Origin: Hydrogenophilales bacterium 16-64-46 | GTDB lineage: Bacteria > Pseudomonadota > Gammaproteobacteria > Burkholderiales > Thiobacillaceae | Direction of reading: 5' to 3' | NCBI GenBank assembly: GCA_002281775.1 | Contig: NCGY01000010.1 | Location: 62,001 to 126,000, forward strand | Length of the DNA stretch: 64,000 nucleotides | Shown here: in pieces, positions 1 to 9,298 of the stretch | Layout of the letters: every line of letters starts with the position of its first letter | Position numbering within the stretch: position 1 is the stretch's first letter | Notes under the pieces: generated by a model | Seen by the model: the letters and a program-made list of their open reading frames with translations, nothing else | The model's database searches: none | Told to the model about the DNA's origin: nothing | Position numbers and translations under genes: made by a program

Positions 1-96
1 TTCGAGCACGTCGTAGACCGTAATTCTCAGTCCTCGAATACAGGGTTTTCCGCCACGCTTGCCCGGCTCGGACGTTATACGGCTGTGGTAGTCCAT
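1..96 (-). CDS. DUF433 family protein, N-terminal part (runs off the window)
   Basis: Reading the minus strand from an ATG at 96 gives 32 codons to the window edge. They contain RGGKPCIRGLRITVYDVLE, the recognisable N-terminus of DUF433 proteins, small winged-helix-like proteins often paired with a PIN-like toxin (DUF5615) downstream. A purine-rich GAGAAGGGG lies just before the ATG as ribosome binding site. The gene follows yebC on the same strand after 33 bases. The toxin partner, if there is one, would lie outside the window. Family call is good; antitoxin function is inferred from the family only. Confidence 0.75.
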   Translation of the reverse strand, partial: MDYHSRITSEPGKRGGKPCIRGLRITVYDVLE

Positions 97-129
97 GCAC
101 GGCCCCTTCTCTGGATTGTGCTTGCGATT

Positions 130-861
130 TTACTCGGGCAACACCGCGTTGGTGTACACATCCTGCACGTCGTCCAGGCTGTCAAGCGCGTCGAGGATCT
201 TCTGCATCTTCACCGCGTCGTCGCCCGCGAGTTCGGTTTCGCCTTCGGGGCGCATGGTGATCTCGGCCACCGCAGGCTTGAAGCCGGCCGCTTCGAGCGC
301 GAGCTTCACCGCTTCAAAGGCCTTGGGATCAGGCAGGGTCAACACTTCGATCGAGCCGTCCTCGTTGGGGATCACGTCGTCGGCACCGGCATCCAGCGCA
401 GCTTCCATCACCGCATCCTCGGACGCGCCCGGCTCCAGGATGATCTGGCCGCAGTGCTTGAACTGGAAGGCCACGCAGCCGTCGGTGCCCATGTTACCGC
501 CGTGCTTGACGAAGGCATGGCGCACATCGGCAACGGTGCGGGTCTTGTTGTCGGTGAGGCAGTCGACCATCACCGCGACGCCACCGATGCCGTAGCCTTC
601 GTAGCGCACTTCCTCGTAGTTCACGCCGTCGAGCTGGCCGGTGCCGCGCTTGATCGCGTTCTCGATGTTGTCCTTGGGCATGGACTCGGCCTTGGCTTTT
701 TCAATCGCCAGGCGCAGGCGCGGGTTCATGTTGGGGTCACCGCCGCCCATCTTGGCAGCCACGGTCACTTCCTTGATAAGCTTGGTGAAAATCTTGCCCC
801 GCTTGGCATCCTGACGCCCCTTGCGGTGCTGGATGTTGGCCCACTTCGAATGTCCTGCCAT
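130..861 (-). CDS. yebC: YebC/PmpR family transcriptional regulator
   Basis: This 243-residue protein begins [20 protein letters not shown], the near-invariant start of the YebC/PmpR/TACO1 family, and has the usual length of about 240-250 residues. Members are cytosolic. Some act as DNA-binding regulators, and recent work on the family links them to translation of difficult sequences such as polyproline. Here it sits alone, divergent from the ROK kinase (39 bases between starts). It is not followed by ruvC, its frequent neighbour, but by a DUF433 gene. The start is fixed by the conserved N-terminus. Confidence 0.97.
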   Translation of the reverse strand: MAGHSKWANIQHRKGRQDAKRGKIFTKLIKEVTVAAKMGGGDPNMNPRLRLAIEKAKAESMPKDNIENAIKRGTGQLDGVNYEEVRYEGYGIGGVAVMVDCLTDNKTRTVADVRHAFVKHGGNMGTDGCVAFQFKHCGQIILEPGASEDAVMEAALDAGADDVIPNEDGSIEVLTLPDPKAFEAVKLALEAAGFKPAVAEITMRPEGETELAGDDAVKMQKILDALDSLDDVQDVYTNAVLPE

Positions 862-900
862 GTCGATTCCAACGCAATTTGAAGCCTGCGATTTTACACC

Positions 901-1896
901 GTGACCCCACCCCTACGTTTAGGCATCGACCTCGGCGGCACCAAGATCGAACTCATCGCCTTCGACGCCGGCGGGCAGGCAATCCTGCGTCGCCGCGTGC
1001 CCACCCCGCAGGGCGACTACCCCGCCACGCTTACCGCCGTCGCCGCGCTGGTGCAGGCGGCGGAAACCGAGCTCGGCCGCACGGGTTCGCTCGGCGTCGG
1101 CACTCCGGGCGCACGTTCGCCCACCACGGGCTTGATGAAGAACTGCAATTCCACCTGCCTGAATGGCCAGCCGCTGCAAGCTGATCTCGAACGCACGCTC
1201 GGGCGCAGCATCCGCCTCGCCAACGACGCCGACTGCTTTGCCCTGTCCGAAGCCACCGACGGCTCAGCAGCGGGGGCGAACACGGTATTCGGCGTCATCC
1301 TCGGCACCGGCGTGGGCGGCGGCGTGGTCGTGCGAGGGCAATTGGTGCAAGGGCCCAACGCCATCGCCGGCGAATGGGGGCACTCACCCCTGCCCTATTT
1401 CCAGTTCGCCTGCAGCCCGTCCGACCGCGAACCCACCGGCACGCACCCCGCCACGGGCGAAGCGCTGATTCACCCCTGGCCCAGCCCGCGCGAACTGGAA
1501 GCCGCGCCGGCGTGCTACTGCGGCAAGAAAGGCTGCATCGAAACCTGGCTGTCCGGCCCCGGTTTCGCTGCTGACCACGTGCGCTACGGCGGCGAAGACT
1601 TGCCCGCCCACGAAATCGCCCAGCTCGCCGCCGCCGGCTACGGCCCGTGCAGCGCCACGCTGGCGCGCTACGAGGAGCGGCTGGCGCGCGCACTGGCCTC
1701 GGTCATCAACCTCATCGACCCCGATGTGGTCGTGCTCGGCGGCGGCATGTCGAACATTGCCCGGCTCTACGACACCGTGCCAAGGCTGTGGAGGCGCTAC
1801 GTGTTTTCCGACCGGGTGGACACGCGGCTGGTGGTACCAAAATTTGGCGACTCCAGCGGTGTGCGCGGGGCGGCGTGGTTGTGGAATTGCGAGTAA
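901..1896 (+). CDS. ROK family sugar kinase, probably fructokinase
   Basis: The 331-residue protein has the N-terminal phosphate-binding motif [10 protein letters not shown], the mid-protein GTGVGGG segment, EWGH, and the ROK zinc/signature element [10 protein letters not shown] near residue 205. It should phosphorylate a hexose with ATP in the cytoplasm. The arrangement resembles E. coli Mak, a fructokinase, but substrate cannot be decided from sequence alone. Translation starts at a GTG; the conserved GIDLGG begins only seven residues later, so no much longer start is needed. It stands alone between yebC (divergent) and a toxin-antitoxin pair. Confidence 0.88.
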   Translation: MTPPLRLGIDLGGTKIELIAFDAGGQAILRRRVPTPQGDYPATLTAVAALVQAAETELGRTGSLGVGTPGARSPTTGLMKNCNSTCLNGQPLQADLERTLGRSIRLANDADCFALSEATDGSAAGANTVFGVILGTGVGGGVVVRGQLVQGPNAIAGEWGHSPLPYFQFACSPSDREPTGTHPATGEALIHPWPSPRELEAAPACYCGKKGCIETWLSGPGFAADHVRYGGEDLPAHEIAQLAAAGYGPCSATLARYEERLARALASVINLIDPDVVVLGGGMSNIARLYDTVPRLWRRYVFSDRVDTRLVVPKFGDSSGVRGAAWLWNCE

Positions 1897-1978
1897 ACGC
1901 ACGCCAGGAAAGTTGGAAGCTGCCCCCCACCTCCGTAAGCGTCAAGTTCTCCCACCCGGCTTGCAGCGCCAAACCAGC

Positions 1979-2005
1979 ATGATCATAATGATCGTAATGA
2001 TTTTC
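1979..2005. promoter_or_regulatory. Direct-repeat operator upstream of Phd/PIN operon
   Basis: Three consecutive 9-bp units (ATGATCATA, ATGATCGTA, ATGATTTTC) end 14 bases before the antitoxin start. The first two also form the near-palindrome GATCATAATGATC at 1981-1993. Phd/YefM antitoxins usually bind such sites to repress their own operon, so autoregulation here is inferred. The AT-rich block stands out from the GC-rich surroundings. Confidence 0.55.
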
Positions 2006-2019
2006 ACGCGAGGCATGCC

Positions 2020-2292
2020 ATGATCAACGAAACCACTGCGGTCGCCTTCCGCCAGAATCTGGGCGAGATGCTGAACCAAGTGCAGTACCGGCACGACAGC
2101 ATCGTGATCAACAAGGATGGCAAGCCAGTGGCGGCGCTGGTCGACGCGCGACTGTTCGCCCGCATCCGCCGCATGCAGGCACGCTTCGACGCGCTGTGCC
2201 TGCGGATCGAGGCGGGTTACGCCGAAACGCCCGAGGTTGAGGGGCTTGCGGAAATCGACGCGGCCGTGACGGACGTGCGCGCCGGCCGCTGA
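2020..2292 (+). CDS. Phd/YefM-type antitoxin
   Basis: A 90-residue protein with the typical Phd/YefM N-terminal fold: TTAVAFRQNLGEMLNQVQ followed by DSIVINKDGKPVAALVD, the strand-helix pattern of this DNA-binding antitoxin family. The C-terminal part is charged and would wrap the toxin. Its stop is three bases before the PIN-domain toxin start, so the two are translationally linked. It is expected to neutralise that PIN nuclease and to repress the operon through the repeats upstream. Confidence 0.85.
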   Translation: MINETTAVAFRQNLGEMLNQVQYRHDSIVINKDGKPVAALVDARLFARIRRMQARFDALCLRIEAGYAETPEVEGLAEIDAAVTDVRAGR

Positions 2293-2295
2293 GCC

Positions 2296-2727
2296 ATGCC
2301 GACGCTACGCGTGGTGCTGGACACGAACGTCCTGCTGTCCGGCATCGCCTATCCGGCAAGCTTGCCGGGAAAAATCCTCGGCGCGTGGCGGCACGGCGCG
2401 CTGGAGGTAATTGTGTCCGCATTCATCCTCGACGAGCTGCGCCGCGTATTGCCTCGCCTGTCGCATCGACACGGCCTGTCCGCCGCAGAAATAGAAGACC
2501 TGGTGGACATCCTGTCGATCCAGGCCGAGCTGATCGAACCGGCGTCTGGCACCGATCCGGCTCTGCCCGACCAGAACGATCAGCCGGTGCTGGGGACGCT
2601 GATCGCAGCGCTGGAACAGTCGCATGCCGACACGCTTATCACCGGCGACAAGGCGCTGCTGGCGCTGGCCGACCGCTACCCCATCCGCACACCCGCCGAG
2701 TTCTGGGCGGCGCACGGCGGACTTTGA
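2296..2727 (+). CDS. PIN-domain toxin (putative toxin component, PIN family)
   Basis: A 143-residue PIN-domain protein. Acidic metal-binding residues expected for this RNase fold are visible: LDTNVLLSG near the N-terminus (Asp), the LDELRR segment (Glu), DQNDQPVL (Asp) and ITGDKALL (Asp). The family usually cleaves RNA when released from its antitoxin. It follows the Phd/YefM antitoxin directly and ends six bases from the convergent ndh stop, so no terminator fits between them. The RNA target is unknown. Confidence 0.85.
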   Translation: MPTLRVVLDTNVLLSGIAYPASLPGKILGAWRHGALEVIVSAFILDELRRVLPRLSHRHGLSAAEIEDLVDILSIQAELIEPASGTDPALPDQNDQPVLGTLIAALEQSHADTLITGDKALLALADRYPIRTPAEFWAAHGGL

Positions 2728-2733
2728 TACCGC

Positions 2734-4077
2734 TCAGTGCAGCTTGATCCGTGCCCGCGTAGGCGTGCTGATGAAATGGGCGTAGGTGGTGAGCGCGGTC
2801 TTGAACCAGCCGTGTAGCGCGACCTGGTGCATCTTGTGCAATGACCAGTACACCAGCCGCGCCATCACCCCTTCGATCATGATGCTGCCGCCGGAAAGTC
2901 CGCCCATGAGATTGCCCACAGTGGAAAACCGCCCCAGCGCGACGAGCGAGCCGTAGTCGCGGTAGGCGTATTCCAGCAAAGGCTTGCCGCGAAAGCGCCG
3001 GCAGATGGCCTGGGCCATGAGCGCGGCCTGCTGGTGCGCGGCCTGTGCGCGCGGCGGCACGTTGCGGCCGTCGGGCATGGGGCAGGCGGCGCAGTCGCCG
3101 AGCGCAAAGATATTGTCGTCGCGCGTGGTTTGCAGCGTGGGTTTCACCACCAGCTGATTGAGGCGGTTGGTTTCCAGACCGTCGATGTCCTTGAGGAAAT
3201 CCGGGGCCTTGATCCCGGCCGACCACACCATCATCGAGGCCGGGATGAACTTGCCGTCGGCGGTCAGGAGGCCATCTCGGCGCACTTCGACGACGCGTTC
3301 GTTGACGTGCATCTCGACACCCAGTTCCTTCAGGCGATCGGCCGCTGCGGCCGACAGGCGCGGCGGCAGACCCGGCAGGATGCGGTCGGACGCCTCGACG
3401 ATGAGCAGCTTCAGGCTTCTGTCCGGCTCGATCTTTTCCAGGCCGTAGGCCGAGAGCTCGCGGGTGGTGTCGTGCAGTTCGGCGGCGAGTTCCACGCCGG
3501 TTGCGCCCGCGCCGACGATGCCGACGGTGAGTTGGCCGGGTTTCACCGCCTCGCCCTGGGTGTGTGCGTGCAGGCAGGCGTTGATGTGGCGGCGGTGGAA
3601 CTCGCGCGCCTGCTCGGGCGTGTCGAGCATGATGCAGTGTTCGGCCACGCCCGGCACACCGAAGCTGTTGGCCACCGAGCCGACGGCGATGATCAGCGTG
3701 TCGTAGGCGAAGGTACGGCGCGGGATGATCTCGGCACCGTGCTCGTCGAGCGTGGGTGCGACGCTCACTTCGCGCCGCGCGCGATCGAGGCCGTCCATGC
3801 GGCCCAGGCGGAAGCGGAAATGGTGCCAGTGTCCCTGCGCCAGGTATTCCAGCCGTTCGGCGTAGGAATCCAGGCTGCCCGCCGCCACTTCGTAGAGCAG
3901 GGGTTTCCACAGATGCGAAGGCGAGGCGTCGATGAGCGTGATGTTGGCACGCTTCCTTTTGCCCAGCTTGTCGCCCAGGCGGGTGGCCAGTTCCAGTCCA
4001 CCCGCACCGCCGCCGACGATGACGATCTCGTGCAGCCGTTTGTCCGTCGCCAACTGACTCTCCCAGTTCTTGTTCAT
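2734..4077 (-). CDS. ndh: Type II NADH dehydrogenase (NDH-2)
   Basis: A 447-residue membrane-associated flavoprotein that oxidises NADH and reduces quinone without pumping protons. The first dinucleotide motif, IVIVGGGAGGLELA, binds FAD. A second, GIVGAGATGVELAAEL, lies in mid-protein and binds NADH. The late FAD contact IFALGDCAAC is present. The C-terminal region from about residue 390 is amphipathic and hydrophobic, as expected for membrane attachment. Length matches the family. The gene is single, convergent with the PIN toxin and divergent from the yjgR-like ATPase. With SQR it would be a second entry point to the quinone pool. Confidence 0.93.
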   Translation of the reverse strand: MNKNWESQLATDKRLHEIVIVGGGAGGLELATRLGDKLGKRKRANITLIDASPSHLWKPLLYEVAAGSLDSYAERLEYLAQGHWHHFRFRLGRMDGLDRARREVSVAPTLDEHGAEIIPRRTFAYDTLIIAVGSVANSFGVPGVAEHCIMLDTPEQAREFHRRHINACLHAHTQGEAVKPGQLTVGIVGAGATGVELAAELHDTTRELSAYGLEKIEPDRSLKLLIVEASDRILPGLPPRLSAAAADRLKELGVEMHVNERVVEVRRDGLLTADGKFIPASMMVWSAGIKAPDFLKDIDGLETNRLNQLVVKPTLQTTRDDNIFALGDCAACPMPDGRNVPPRAQAAHQQAALMAQAICRRFRGKPLLEYAYRDYGSLVALGRFSTVGNLMGGLSGGSIMIEGVMARLVYWSLHKMHQVALHGWFKTALTTYAHFISTPTRARIKLH

Positions 4078-4215
4078 CCCAGCAAACCGCTCGGTTCACC
4101 ACTCACCACTCACCCGGAATCATACGGGAACATTAGCGAACACTTCTACACATTCCTTAACAACGCGACAGGGCGCAAACGCTAGAATCCGGGCATCGAC
4201 ACTCAGGACGCCGCC

Positions 4216-5733
4216 ATGACCGACCCATTGCTCATCGCCCAGCACGACACCACCGAACTCCACCTCCTGCCGCAGATGGCCAACCGCCACGGCCTCGTCA
4301 CCGGTGCCACCGGTACCGGCAAGACCGTCACCCTGCAGACGCTCGCCGAGCACTTTTCCGACATTGGCGTGCCCTGCTTCCTGTCCGACGTGAAGGGCGA
4401 CCTCTCCGGCATTTCGCAGCCCGGCGGCGGCAACGCCAAGGTCGCCGAGCGGGTCGAACTGCTCAAGCTCGCAGGCTTCGAGCACAAGGGCTACCCCGTC
4501 ACCTTCTGGGATGCCTTCGGCGAAATGGGCCACCCGGTGCGCGCCACCGTCTCCGACATGGGGCCGCTGTTGCTGGGGCGGATGCTCGACCTCAACGAGA
4601 CCCAGAGCGGCGTGCTCAATCTCGTCTTCAAGGTGGCCGACGACAACGGCCTGTTGCTGCTCGACCTGAAGGACCTGCGCGCGATGCTCGCCTTCGTCGG
4701 TGAAAACGCGAAGGAATTCACCACCGAATACGGCAACGTTTCCGCAGCGTCCATCGGCGCGATCCAACGTGGCCTGCTCGAACTCGAATCGCAGGGGGGC
4801 GAGCAGATCTTCGGCGAGCCGATGCTGAATATCGCCGACCTGATGCAGACCGAAAAAGGCCGGGGCGTCGTCAACATCCTCTCGGCCGACAAGCTCATGC
4901 AGTCGCCGAAGCTCTACGCCGCGCTGCTGCTGTGGCTCTTGTCGGAACTCTTCGAGAACCTGCCGGAAGCGGGCGACCTCGACAAGCCCAAGCTCGTGTT
5001 CTTCTTCGACGAGGCGCACCTGCTGTTCAACGACGCCCCCGACGCGCTGGTCGACAAGATCGAGCAGGTGGTGCGGCTGATCCGCTCGAAAGGCGTGGGC
5101 GTGTATTTCGTCACGCAGAATCCGGCCGACGTGCCGGACAAGGTGCTGTCGCAGCTGGGCAACCGCGTGCAGCACGCGCTGCGGGCGTTTTCCGCGCGCG
5201 ACCAGAAGGCGGTCAAGGCCGCCGCCGAAACCATGCGCGACAACCCCGAACTCGACGAAGCCGCCGCCATCACCGAACTCGGCGTGGGTGAAGCGCTAGT
5301 GTCCTTCCTCGACGCCAAGGGCCGCCCCGGCGTCGTCGAACGCGCCCTGATCGTGCCGCCGCAGGGCCAGATCGGCCCGATCACCGACGCCCAGCGCCAG
5401 CGGGCCATGCAAACCTCACTCGTCGCCGGCGTCTACGACAAACCCGTCGACCGCGAGTCCGCCTACGAAACCCTGAAAGCGCGCACCGAACAGGCCGCGC
5501 AGGCGACCGAAGCCGATGCGCAGGCGAAGGCGGAGGCCAAGGCCGCCAAGCAGGCCGAATCGAACAGTGGCGGCAATGTGGGTGGCGTACTGGGCAGCGT
5601 GCTCGGCGGTGTCGGGCGTCGCGAAGGCGCGGTCGAAGCGCTCGCCAAATCCGCCGCGCGCGCCATCGGCAGCCAGGTCGGGCGGTCGATCATTCGCGGG
5701 GTGTTGGGGAGTTTGTTCGGCGGTAAGCGGTAA
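4216..5733 (+). CDS. yjgR: HerA-like P-loop ATPase, DUF853 (YjgR family)
   Basis: A 505-residue protein with Walker A GATGTGKT near residue 32 and Walker [14 protein letters not shown] around residue 260. It matches the DUF853 family of HerA/FtsK-like ATPases to which E. coli YjgR belongs. A low-complexity Ala/Glu/Lys linker precedes a Gly-rich tail with [16 protein letters not shown] and [14 protein letters not shown]. The biochemical role of the family is not established; a DNA-translocase-like activity is inferred from HerA. The gene is monocistronic, and its end adjoins the inverted-repeat island. Confidence 0.9.
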   Translation: MTDPLLIAQHDTTELHLLPQMANRHGLVTGATGTGKTVTLQTLAEHFSDIGVPCFLSDVKGDLSGISQPGGGNAKVAERVELLKLAGFEHKGYPVTFWDAFGEMGHPVRATVSDMGPLLLGRMLDLNETQSGVLNLVFKVADDNGLLLLDLKDLRAMLAFVGENAKEFTTEYGNVSAASIGAIQRGLLELESQGGEQIFGEPMLNIADLMQTEKGRGVVNILSADKLMQSPKLYAALLLWLLSELFENLPEAGDLDKPKLVFFFDEAHLLFNDAPDALVDKIEQVVRLIRSKGVGVYFVTQNPADVPDKVLSQLGNRVQHALRAFSARDQKAVKAAAETMRDNPELDEAAAITELGVGEALVSFLDAKGRPGVVERALIVPPQGQIGPITDAQRQRAMQTSLVAGVYDKPVDRESAYETLKARTEQAAQATEADAQAKAEAKAAKQAESNSGGNVGGVLGSVLGGVGRREGAVEALAKSAARAIGSQVGRSIIRGVLGSLFGGKR

Positions 5734-5746
5734 GCGCTTAGACCTT

Positions 5747-5780
5747 CCCTTTATGCCCTCTGGGTGCTTTGGGAAAGGGG
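5747..5780 (+). repeat. Terminal 34-bp module, left copy (direct orientation)
   Basis: This segment (CCCTTTATGCCCTC then GGGTGCTTT) recurs at 7428-7461 in the same orientation with only a few mismatches, although the longer arms inside it are inverted. It starts 14 bases after the yjgR stop. Its ends, CCCTTT and AAAGGG, are themselves complementary, so it may be a small hairpin module that has flipped. Confidence 0.6.
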
Positions 5781-6125
5781 GATTTGAAGTTGTTGTTTGG
5801 TTGAGGCTCGTTGGCCGGGGTTAGCCCGGCGGCTAGTCACTTTCTTTGTCAATGCGACATAGAAAGCAACCAAAGAAAACGCACCCCGACATCCCCGAAA
5901 CTCCGGAAATCGAGCCTGCCAGGTGGGCGGCAAAGAACTCGTTCTTCTTTTGCTGTTTTGATTTGATTTTTGTGAGAAGAACTTCAGACACCTTTGCCGC
6001 TGATCCGCCCGGCAGACTCGATTTCCGGCGGGGCTGAGAGGGGAGGAAGGTCAAAACCAGTGCGGCGGTGACTGGTCGATTGCGATTACTATTTAGGCTC
6101 CATACATCTGGTCCGATAATGATTG
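5781..6125 (+). repeat. Left arm of long inverted repeat
   Basis: About 345 bases that recur as the reverse complement at roughly 7100-7427, with high identity by eye: long identical blocks around GGATTTGAAGTTGTTGTTTG, AACGCACCCCGACATCCCCG and GGCGGGGCTGAGAGGGG. The arm contains an internal palindrome running from CCGGAAATCGAG (about 5904) to CTCGATTTCCGG (about 6029), with an inner 8-bp stem at 5942-5949 and 5976-5983. Short reading frames in it are not convincing genes. This arm fills most of the gene-free stretch 5734-6177. Confidence 0.85.
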
Positions 6126-6177
6126 CCCCTCACGCGGGCCGGGATGTGATGATTAAAGACCCGACCCTGGATTTGCG

Positions 6178-6924
6178 TCATTGTCGGCATACCGATGTTT
6201 CCCAGCCATCGTAGTCGCCACCTGAGTCCTTCGCTGCTCGATTCAGGAGCATCGTGAACTTGTTCATCGAACGATAGTCAGGAAGGCTCGTATGCACCAG
6301 CTTGGCAGTGAAGATGCCACGAGCATTATCAGGCGTTTCGTACAACTCAATGGCAGCGAAGTGCTCGGTGACTGCCTCCACAAAGCGCTGACGATCAGAT
6401 GCCTTGTGAAAGTAGGCCCAGTGATCGACCTCACGGGGCGTGGTCAAAGGGTCGCCTTCCTCGCGGAGAGAGTCCTCTACCCGCATATCTTGAATGACCT
6501 GCCGATCGTCGTCGGTCGGAAACAGCTCGTTCCAATAGTGTGATCGCTCCGAGTCGAGGGCGTGCGTGAGTGAGATCACGTAGCCATGGCTGGCAGCCGC
6601 TTCTCGTGCGACTGCCTCTGAGGTCACTTCGTCCTGCGAGGTGTAGTAAAAGAGATAGCGACGACCATTCGTGGTGATTCTCCCAACCGGGACAGCTCGT
6701 GCCTCCGTAAGTCCTCTAGAGAGGTAGTCCTCAACGTCGTTGAGCCAGGAGAACTCGTCTCCGTGCGGAAGCCCGCGGTCGTCCGGATCTTTGAGTGTGA
6801 CTTCAAACCGTGCGCAGTTCGAGAACGGCAGAACCTCTAGTTCAGTTCGAATGGCATGGTCGTACGTGATGAAGGCGACGTGATCGCCCATCGTGCAGGG
6901 GAACGTTTGCCAATGGTCACTCAT
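6178..6924 (-). CDS. DUF695 / RraB-domain protein
   Basis: A 248-residue cytosolic protein. Residues 1-120 (starting MSDHWQTFPCTMGDHVAF) resemble DUF695. About residues 130-235 (FPTDDDRQVIQDMRVED through to YDGWETSV) resemble RraB, the regulator of ribonuclease E inhibitor B. The DUF695-RraB order is a known architecture. A longer frame opens at 6984, but the ATG at 6924 gives the family's usual start. The gene is less GC-rich than its neighbours and lies alone between two inverted repeat arms, which suggests it arrived with them. RNase E inhibition is inferred from the domain only. Confidence 0.72.
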   Translation of the reverse strand: MSDHWQTFPCTMGDHVAFITYDHAIRTELEVLPFSNCARFEVTLKDPDDRGLPHGDEFSWLNDVEDYLSRGLTEARAVPVGRITTNGRRYLFYYTSQDEVTSEAVAREAAASHGYVISLTHALDSERSHYWNELFPTDDDRQVIQDMRVEDSLREEGDPLTTPREVDHWAYFHKASDRQRFVEAVTEHFAAIELYETPDNARGIFTAKLVHTSLPDYRSMNKFTMLLNRAAKDSGGDYDGWETSVCRQ

Positions 6925-7099
6925 GATGACGCCTAACGAGGCTGTAGAAAAAGCCTTAAAAATATCAATCTGTACATCTTGCACCAGCCACGCAGCCGCA
7001 TCAACATCGCGTCATTGATTTTCTGTTGGAACAGACCGCATGGGAATCGAAGTGGGAATCAAAGGGGCCGCGCTCGAATTGTTTTCAGCCCGCGTAAGG

Positions 7100-7427
7100 C
7101 AATCATGATTGCGCCGGACGTTGAAGCCCAAATAGTAACTACAATCGCCCAGTCACCACCACCCTGGTTTTGACCTTCTTCCCCTCTCAGCCCCGCCGGA
7201 AATCGGGCCTGCCGGGTGGATCAGCGGCAAAGGTGTTTGAGCCCCGCTCACAAAAATTAAATCAACCCAGCAAAAGCGGGGCGAGTTCTTTGACGCCCAC
7301 CCGGCAGGCTCGATTTCCGGGGTTTCGGGGATGTCGGGGTGCGTTTTCTTTGGTTACTTTCTTTGTCGCATTGACAAAGACCGGCCAACGAACCTCAACC
7401 AAACAACAACTTCAAATCCCCCTCAAT
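7100..7427 (-). repeat. Right arm of long inverted repeat
   Basis: Reverse-complement counterpart of 5781-6125. It lacks an 18-base insertion present in the left arm (near 5820). Its inner hairpin is GCCCCGCT (7241-7248) with AGCGGGGC (7275-7282). The equivalent stem in the left arm has different bases that still pair. The remaining part of this gene-free stretch, 6925-7099, shows only a GTTAGGC heptamer just before the DUF695 gene start and no convincing reading frame. Confidence 0.85.
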
Positions 7428-7461
7428 CCCCTTTATGCCCTCAGGGTGCTTTTCCAAAGGG
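7428..7461 (+). repeat. Terminal 34-bp module, right copy (direct orientation)
   Basis: Same strand and nearly the same sequence as 5747-5780. It closes the island 24 bases before the trpC stop codon. See the left copy for its structure. Confidence 0.6.
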
Positions 7462-7484
7462 TGAGGCTGTCAGCCTACCTGCAC

Positions 7485-8276
7485 CTAGCTCGCAAACAAC
7501 CTGGCCAACTCCGCCCCCGGATCGTCCGCCCGCATGAACGCCTCCCCCACCAGAAACGCATTGACCTGATGCCCCTGCATCCGCATCACATCAGCCGGCA
7601 CCAATATCCCCGATTCGGTAATCACGATCCGCTCATCCCCAATCTTCGGCAACAAGCCCAGCGTCGTCTCCAGGCTCACCTCAAACGTCCGCAGGTTGCG
7701 GTTGTTGATCCCCTGCAACGGTGTCTTCAACTGCAATGCAGAATCCAGCTCCGCAGCATTGTGCGATTCCACCAGTACCGCCATTCCCAGTTCGAATGCC
7801 AAGTCTTCCAACGCCTGCATCGCCGGTAATTCCAGCGCGGCGACAATGAGCAGGATGCAGTCGGCGCCCATCGCGCGCGCCTCGTACACCTGATACGGAT
7901 CGATCATGAAATCCTTGCGAAGCACCGGCAGCGCGCAGGCAGCGCGCGCCTGCATGAGGTAACCGGGGCTGCCCTGGAAATATTCCACATCGGTGAGCAC
8001 CGAGAGGCAAGCTGCACCGCCAGCTTCGTAGCTCGCCGCAATCTCGGCCGGGCGGAAGTCGGGCCGGATCACGCCCTTGCTGGGGCTGGCTTTCTTGATT
8101 TCCGCGATCACCGCCGGCTTGCCCGCCGCGAGTTTCATGCGCAGCGCCCCGACGAAATCGCGCGGCGGCGTGGCGGCAGCGGCGCGTGCGCGCATCTCCA
8201 CCATCGGCACATCGGTGCGCGCTTCAGCCACTTCGCTGCGTTTGGTGGCGAGGATTTTTTCGAGGATGTCACTCAT
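7485..8276 (-). CDS. trpC: Indole-3-glycerol phosphate synthase
   Basis: A 263-residue TIM-barrel enzyme that closes carboxyphenylamino-deoxyribulose phosphate to indole-3-glycerol phosphate in tryptophan synthesis. Family motifs: [14 protein letters not shown] (substrate-binding Lys and Ser), [33 protein letters not shown] and ITESGI. The frame is open far upstream, but the ATG at 8276 overlaps the trpD stop as ATGA and yields the family's N-terminus [16 protein letters not shown]. It is the last gene of the trpG-MBL-trpD-trpC run and is monofunctional (no TrpF fusion). Confidence 0.97.
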   Translation of the reverse strand: MSDILEKILATKRSEVAEARTDVPMVEMRARAAAATPPRDFVGALRMKLAAGKPAVIAEIKKASPSKGVIRPDFRPAEIAASYEAGGAACLSVLTDVEYFQGSPGYLMQARAACALPVLRKDFMIDPYQVYEARAMGADCILLIVAALELPAMQALEDLAFELGMAVLVESHNAAELDSALQLKTPLQGINNRNLRTFEVSLETTLGLLPKIGDERIVITESGILVPADVMRMQGHQVNAFLVGEAFMRADDPGAELARLFAS

Positions 8277-9298
8277 GACTGGCTGAAGCGTCGGTAGTGT
8301 TCGAGGGTGTCGCGCGCCGCACAATTGGCAATCGCCTCGCGCGCCTGAGTCACGCCCTCCATCAGGCTGGCGGCTCGGCCGGACACATAAATCGCGGCAC
8401 CGGCGTTGAGGGCGACGATGGCGGCAGCGCCAGCGTGGCGGTTTTCCAGCGCGGCGAGCAGCATCTCGACGGCCTCGTCCTTGCTCTTGACCACCAGTTC
8501 GCGCGCCGCAACCTGCGGCAGGCCAAAGAGACCGGGTTCGAGCTCGTATTCGCTGACGTGACCGTCTTTCAGTTCGGCCACGGTGGTGGGCGAGGCGAGG
8601 CTGATTTCGTCGAGGCCTTCCTCGGCATGCACCACCAGCACGTGGCGGCTGCCCAGGGTGTTGAGCACGCGCGCGAGGGTGCCGGTGAGATCGCGGTGGA
8701 ACACGCCCATCACCTGGTTCGGCGCGGCGGCCGGGTTGGTCAGCGGTCCGAGCAGGTTGAACAGCGTGCGCACACCCAGCTCCTTGCGCACCGGCGCGGC
8801 GTGCTTCATCGCGCTGTGGTGGTTGGGCGCGAACATGAAGCCGACGCCGATCGTCTTCACCGCCTCGGCGACCCGATCGGGTGCGAGGTTCACGTTCACG
8901 CCCAGCGCTTCCAGCACGTCGGCGCTGCCCGAGGTCGACGACACCGAACGCCCGCCGTGCTTGGCGACGCGCGCGCCGCATGCGGCGGCGACAAACGCGG
9001 CGGCGGTGGAAATGTTGAAGGTGTGCGCACCGTCGCCGCCGGTGCCGCAGGTGTCGACCAGATGCTCGACGCCGGCGAGCGGTACCTTGGTCGACAGTTC
9101 GCGCATGACTTCGGCGGCGGCGGCGATCTCGGTCACCGATTCGCCTTTCGTCCGCAGCACAACGAGCATCCCGGCGATCTGCGCCGACGTCCATTCGCCA
9201 CCCATCACGGCGCGCATTGCCGTCAGCATCGCCTCACGCGGCAGGTCGTGGCGTTGCAGCAGCAGAGTCAGCAGTTCGGGATAGGTCATGGCGCTCAT
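8273..9298 (-). CDS. trpD: Anthranilate phosphoribosyltransferase
   Basis: A 341-residue enzyme that transfers phosphoribose from PRPP to anthranilate. The glycine-rich PRPP-binding motif [18 protein letters not shown] is near residue 82, followed by KHGGRSVSS, and the family motif [15 protein letters not shown] is present. It overlaps trpC by four bases and the upstream MBL gene by four (both ATGA), so all are translationally coupled. Length and start are standard. Confidence 0.97.
   Translation of the reverse strand: MSAMTYPELLTLLLQRHDLPREAMLTAMRAVMGGEWTSAQIAGMLVVLRTKGESVTEIAAAAEVMRELSTKVPLAGVEHLVDTCGTGGDGAHTFNISTAAAFVAAACGARVAKHGGRSVSSTSGSADVLEALGVNVNLAPDRVAEAVKTIGVGFMFAPNHHSAMKHAAPVRKELGVRTLFNLLGPLTNPAAAPNQVMGVFHRDLTGTLARVLNTLGSRHVLVVHAEEGLDEISLASPTTVAELKDGHVSEYELEPGLFGLPQVAARELVVKSKDEAVEMLLAALENRHAGAAAIVALNAGAAIYVSGRAASLMEGVTQAREAIANCAARDTLEHYRRFSQS

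Noticed and set aside
2639..4102. 487-residue frame overlapping ndh
   Set aside because: Its composition (Arg/His/Gly-rich) is that of an off-frame read of the ndh gene.
5833..6054. Short frames in the inverted-repeat arms (also 7331-7537)
   Set aside because: They lie in structured repeat DNA, encode no known pattern, and are not preserved between the two arms.
7485..9194. 569-residue minus-strand frame
   Set aside because: Only its C-terminal 263 residues are TrpC; the upstream part is trpD read in the wrong frame.
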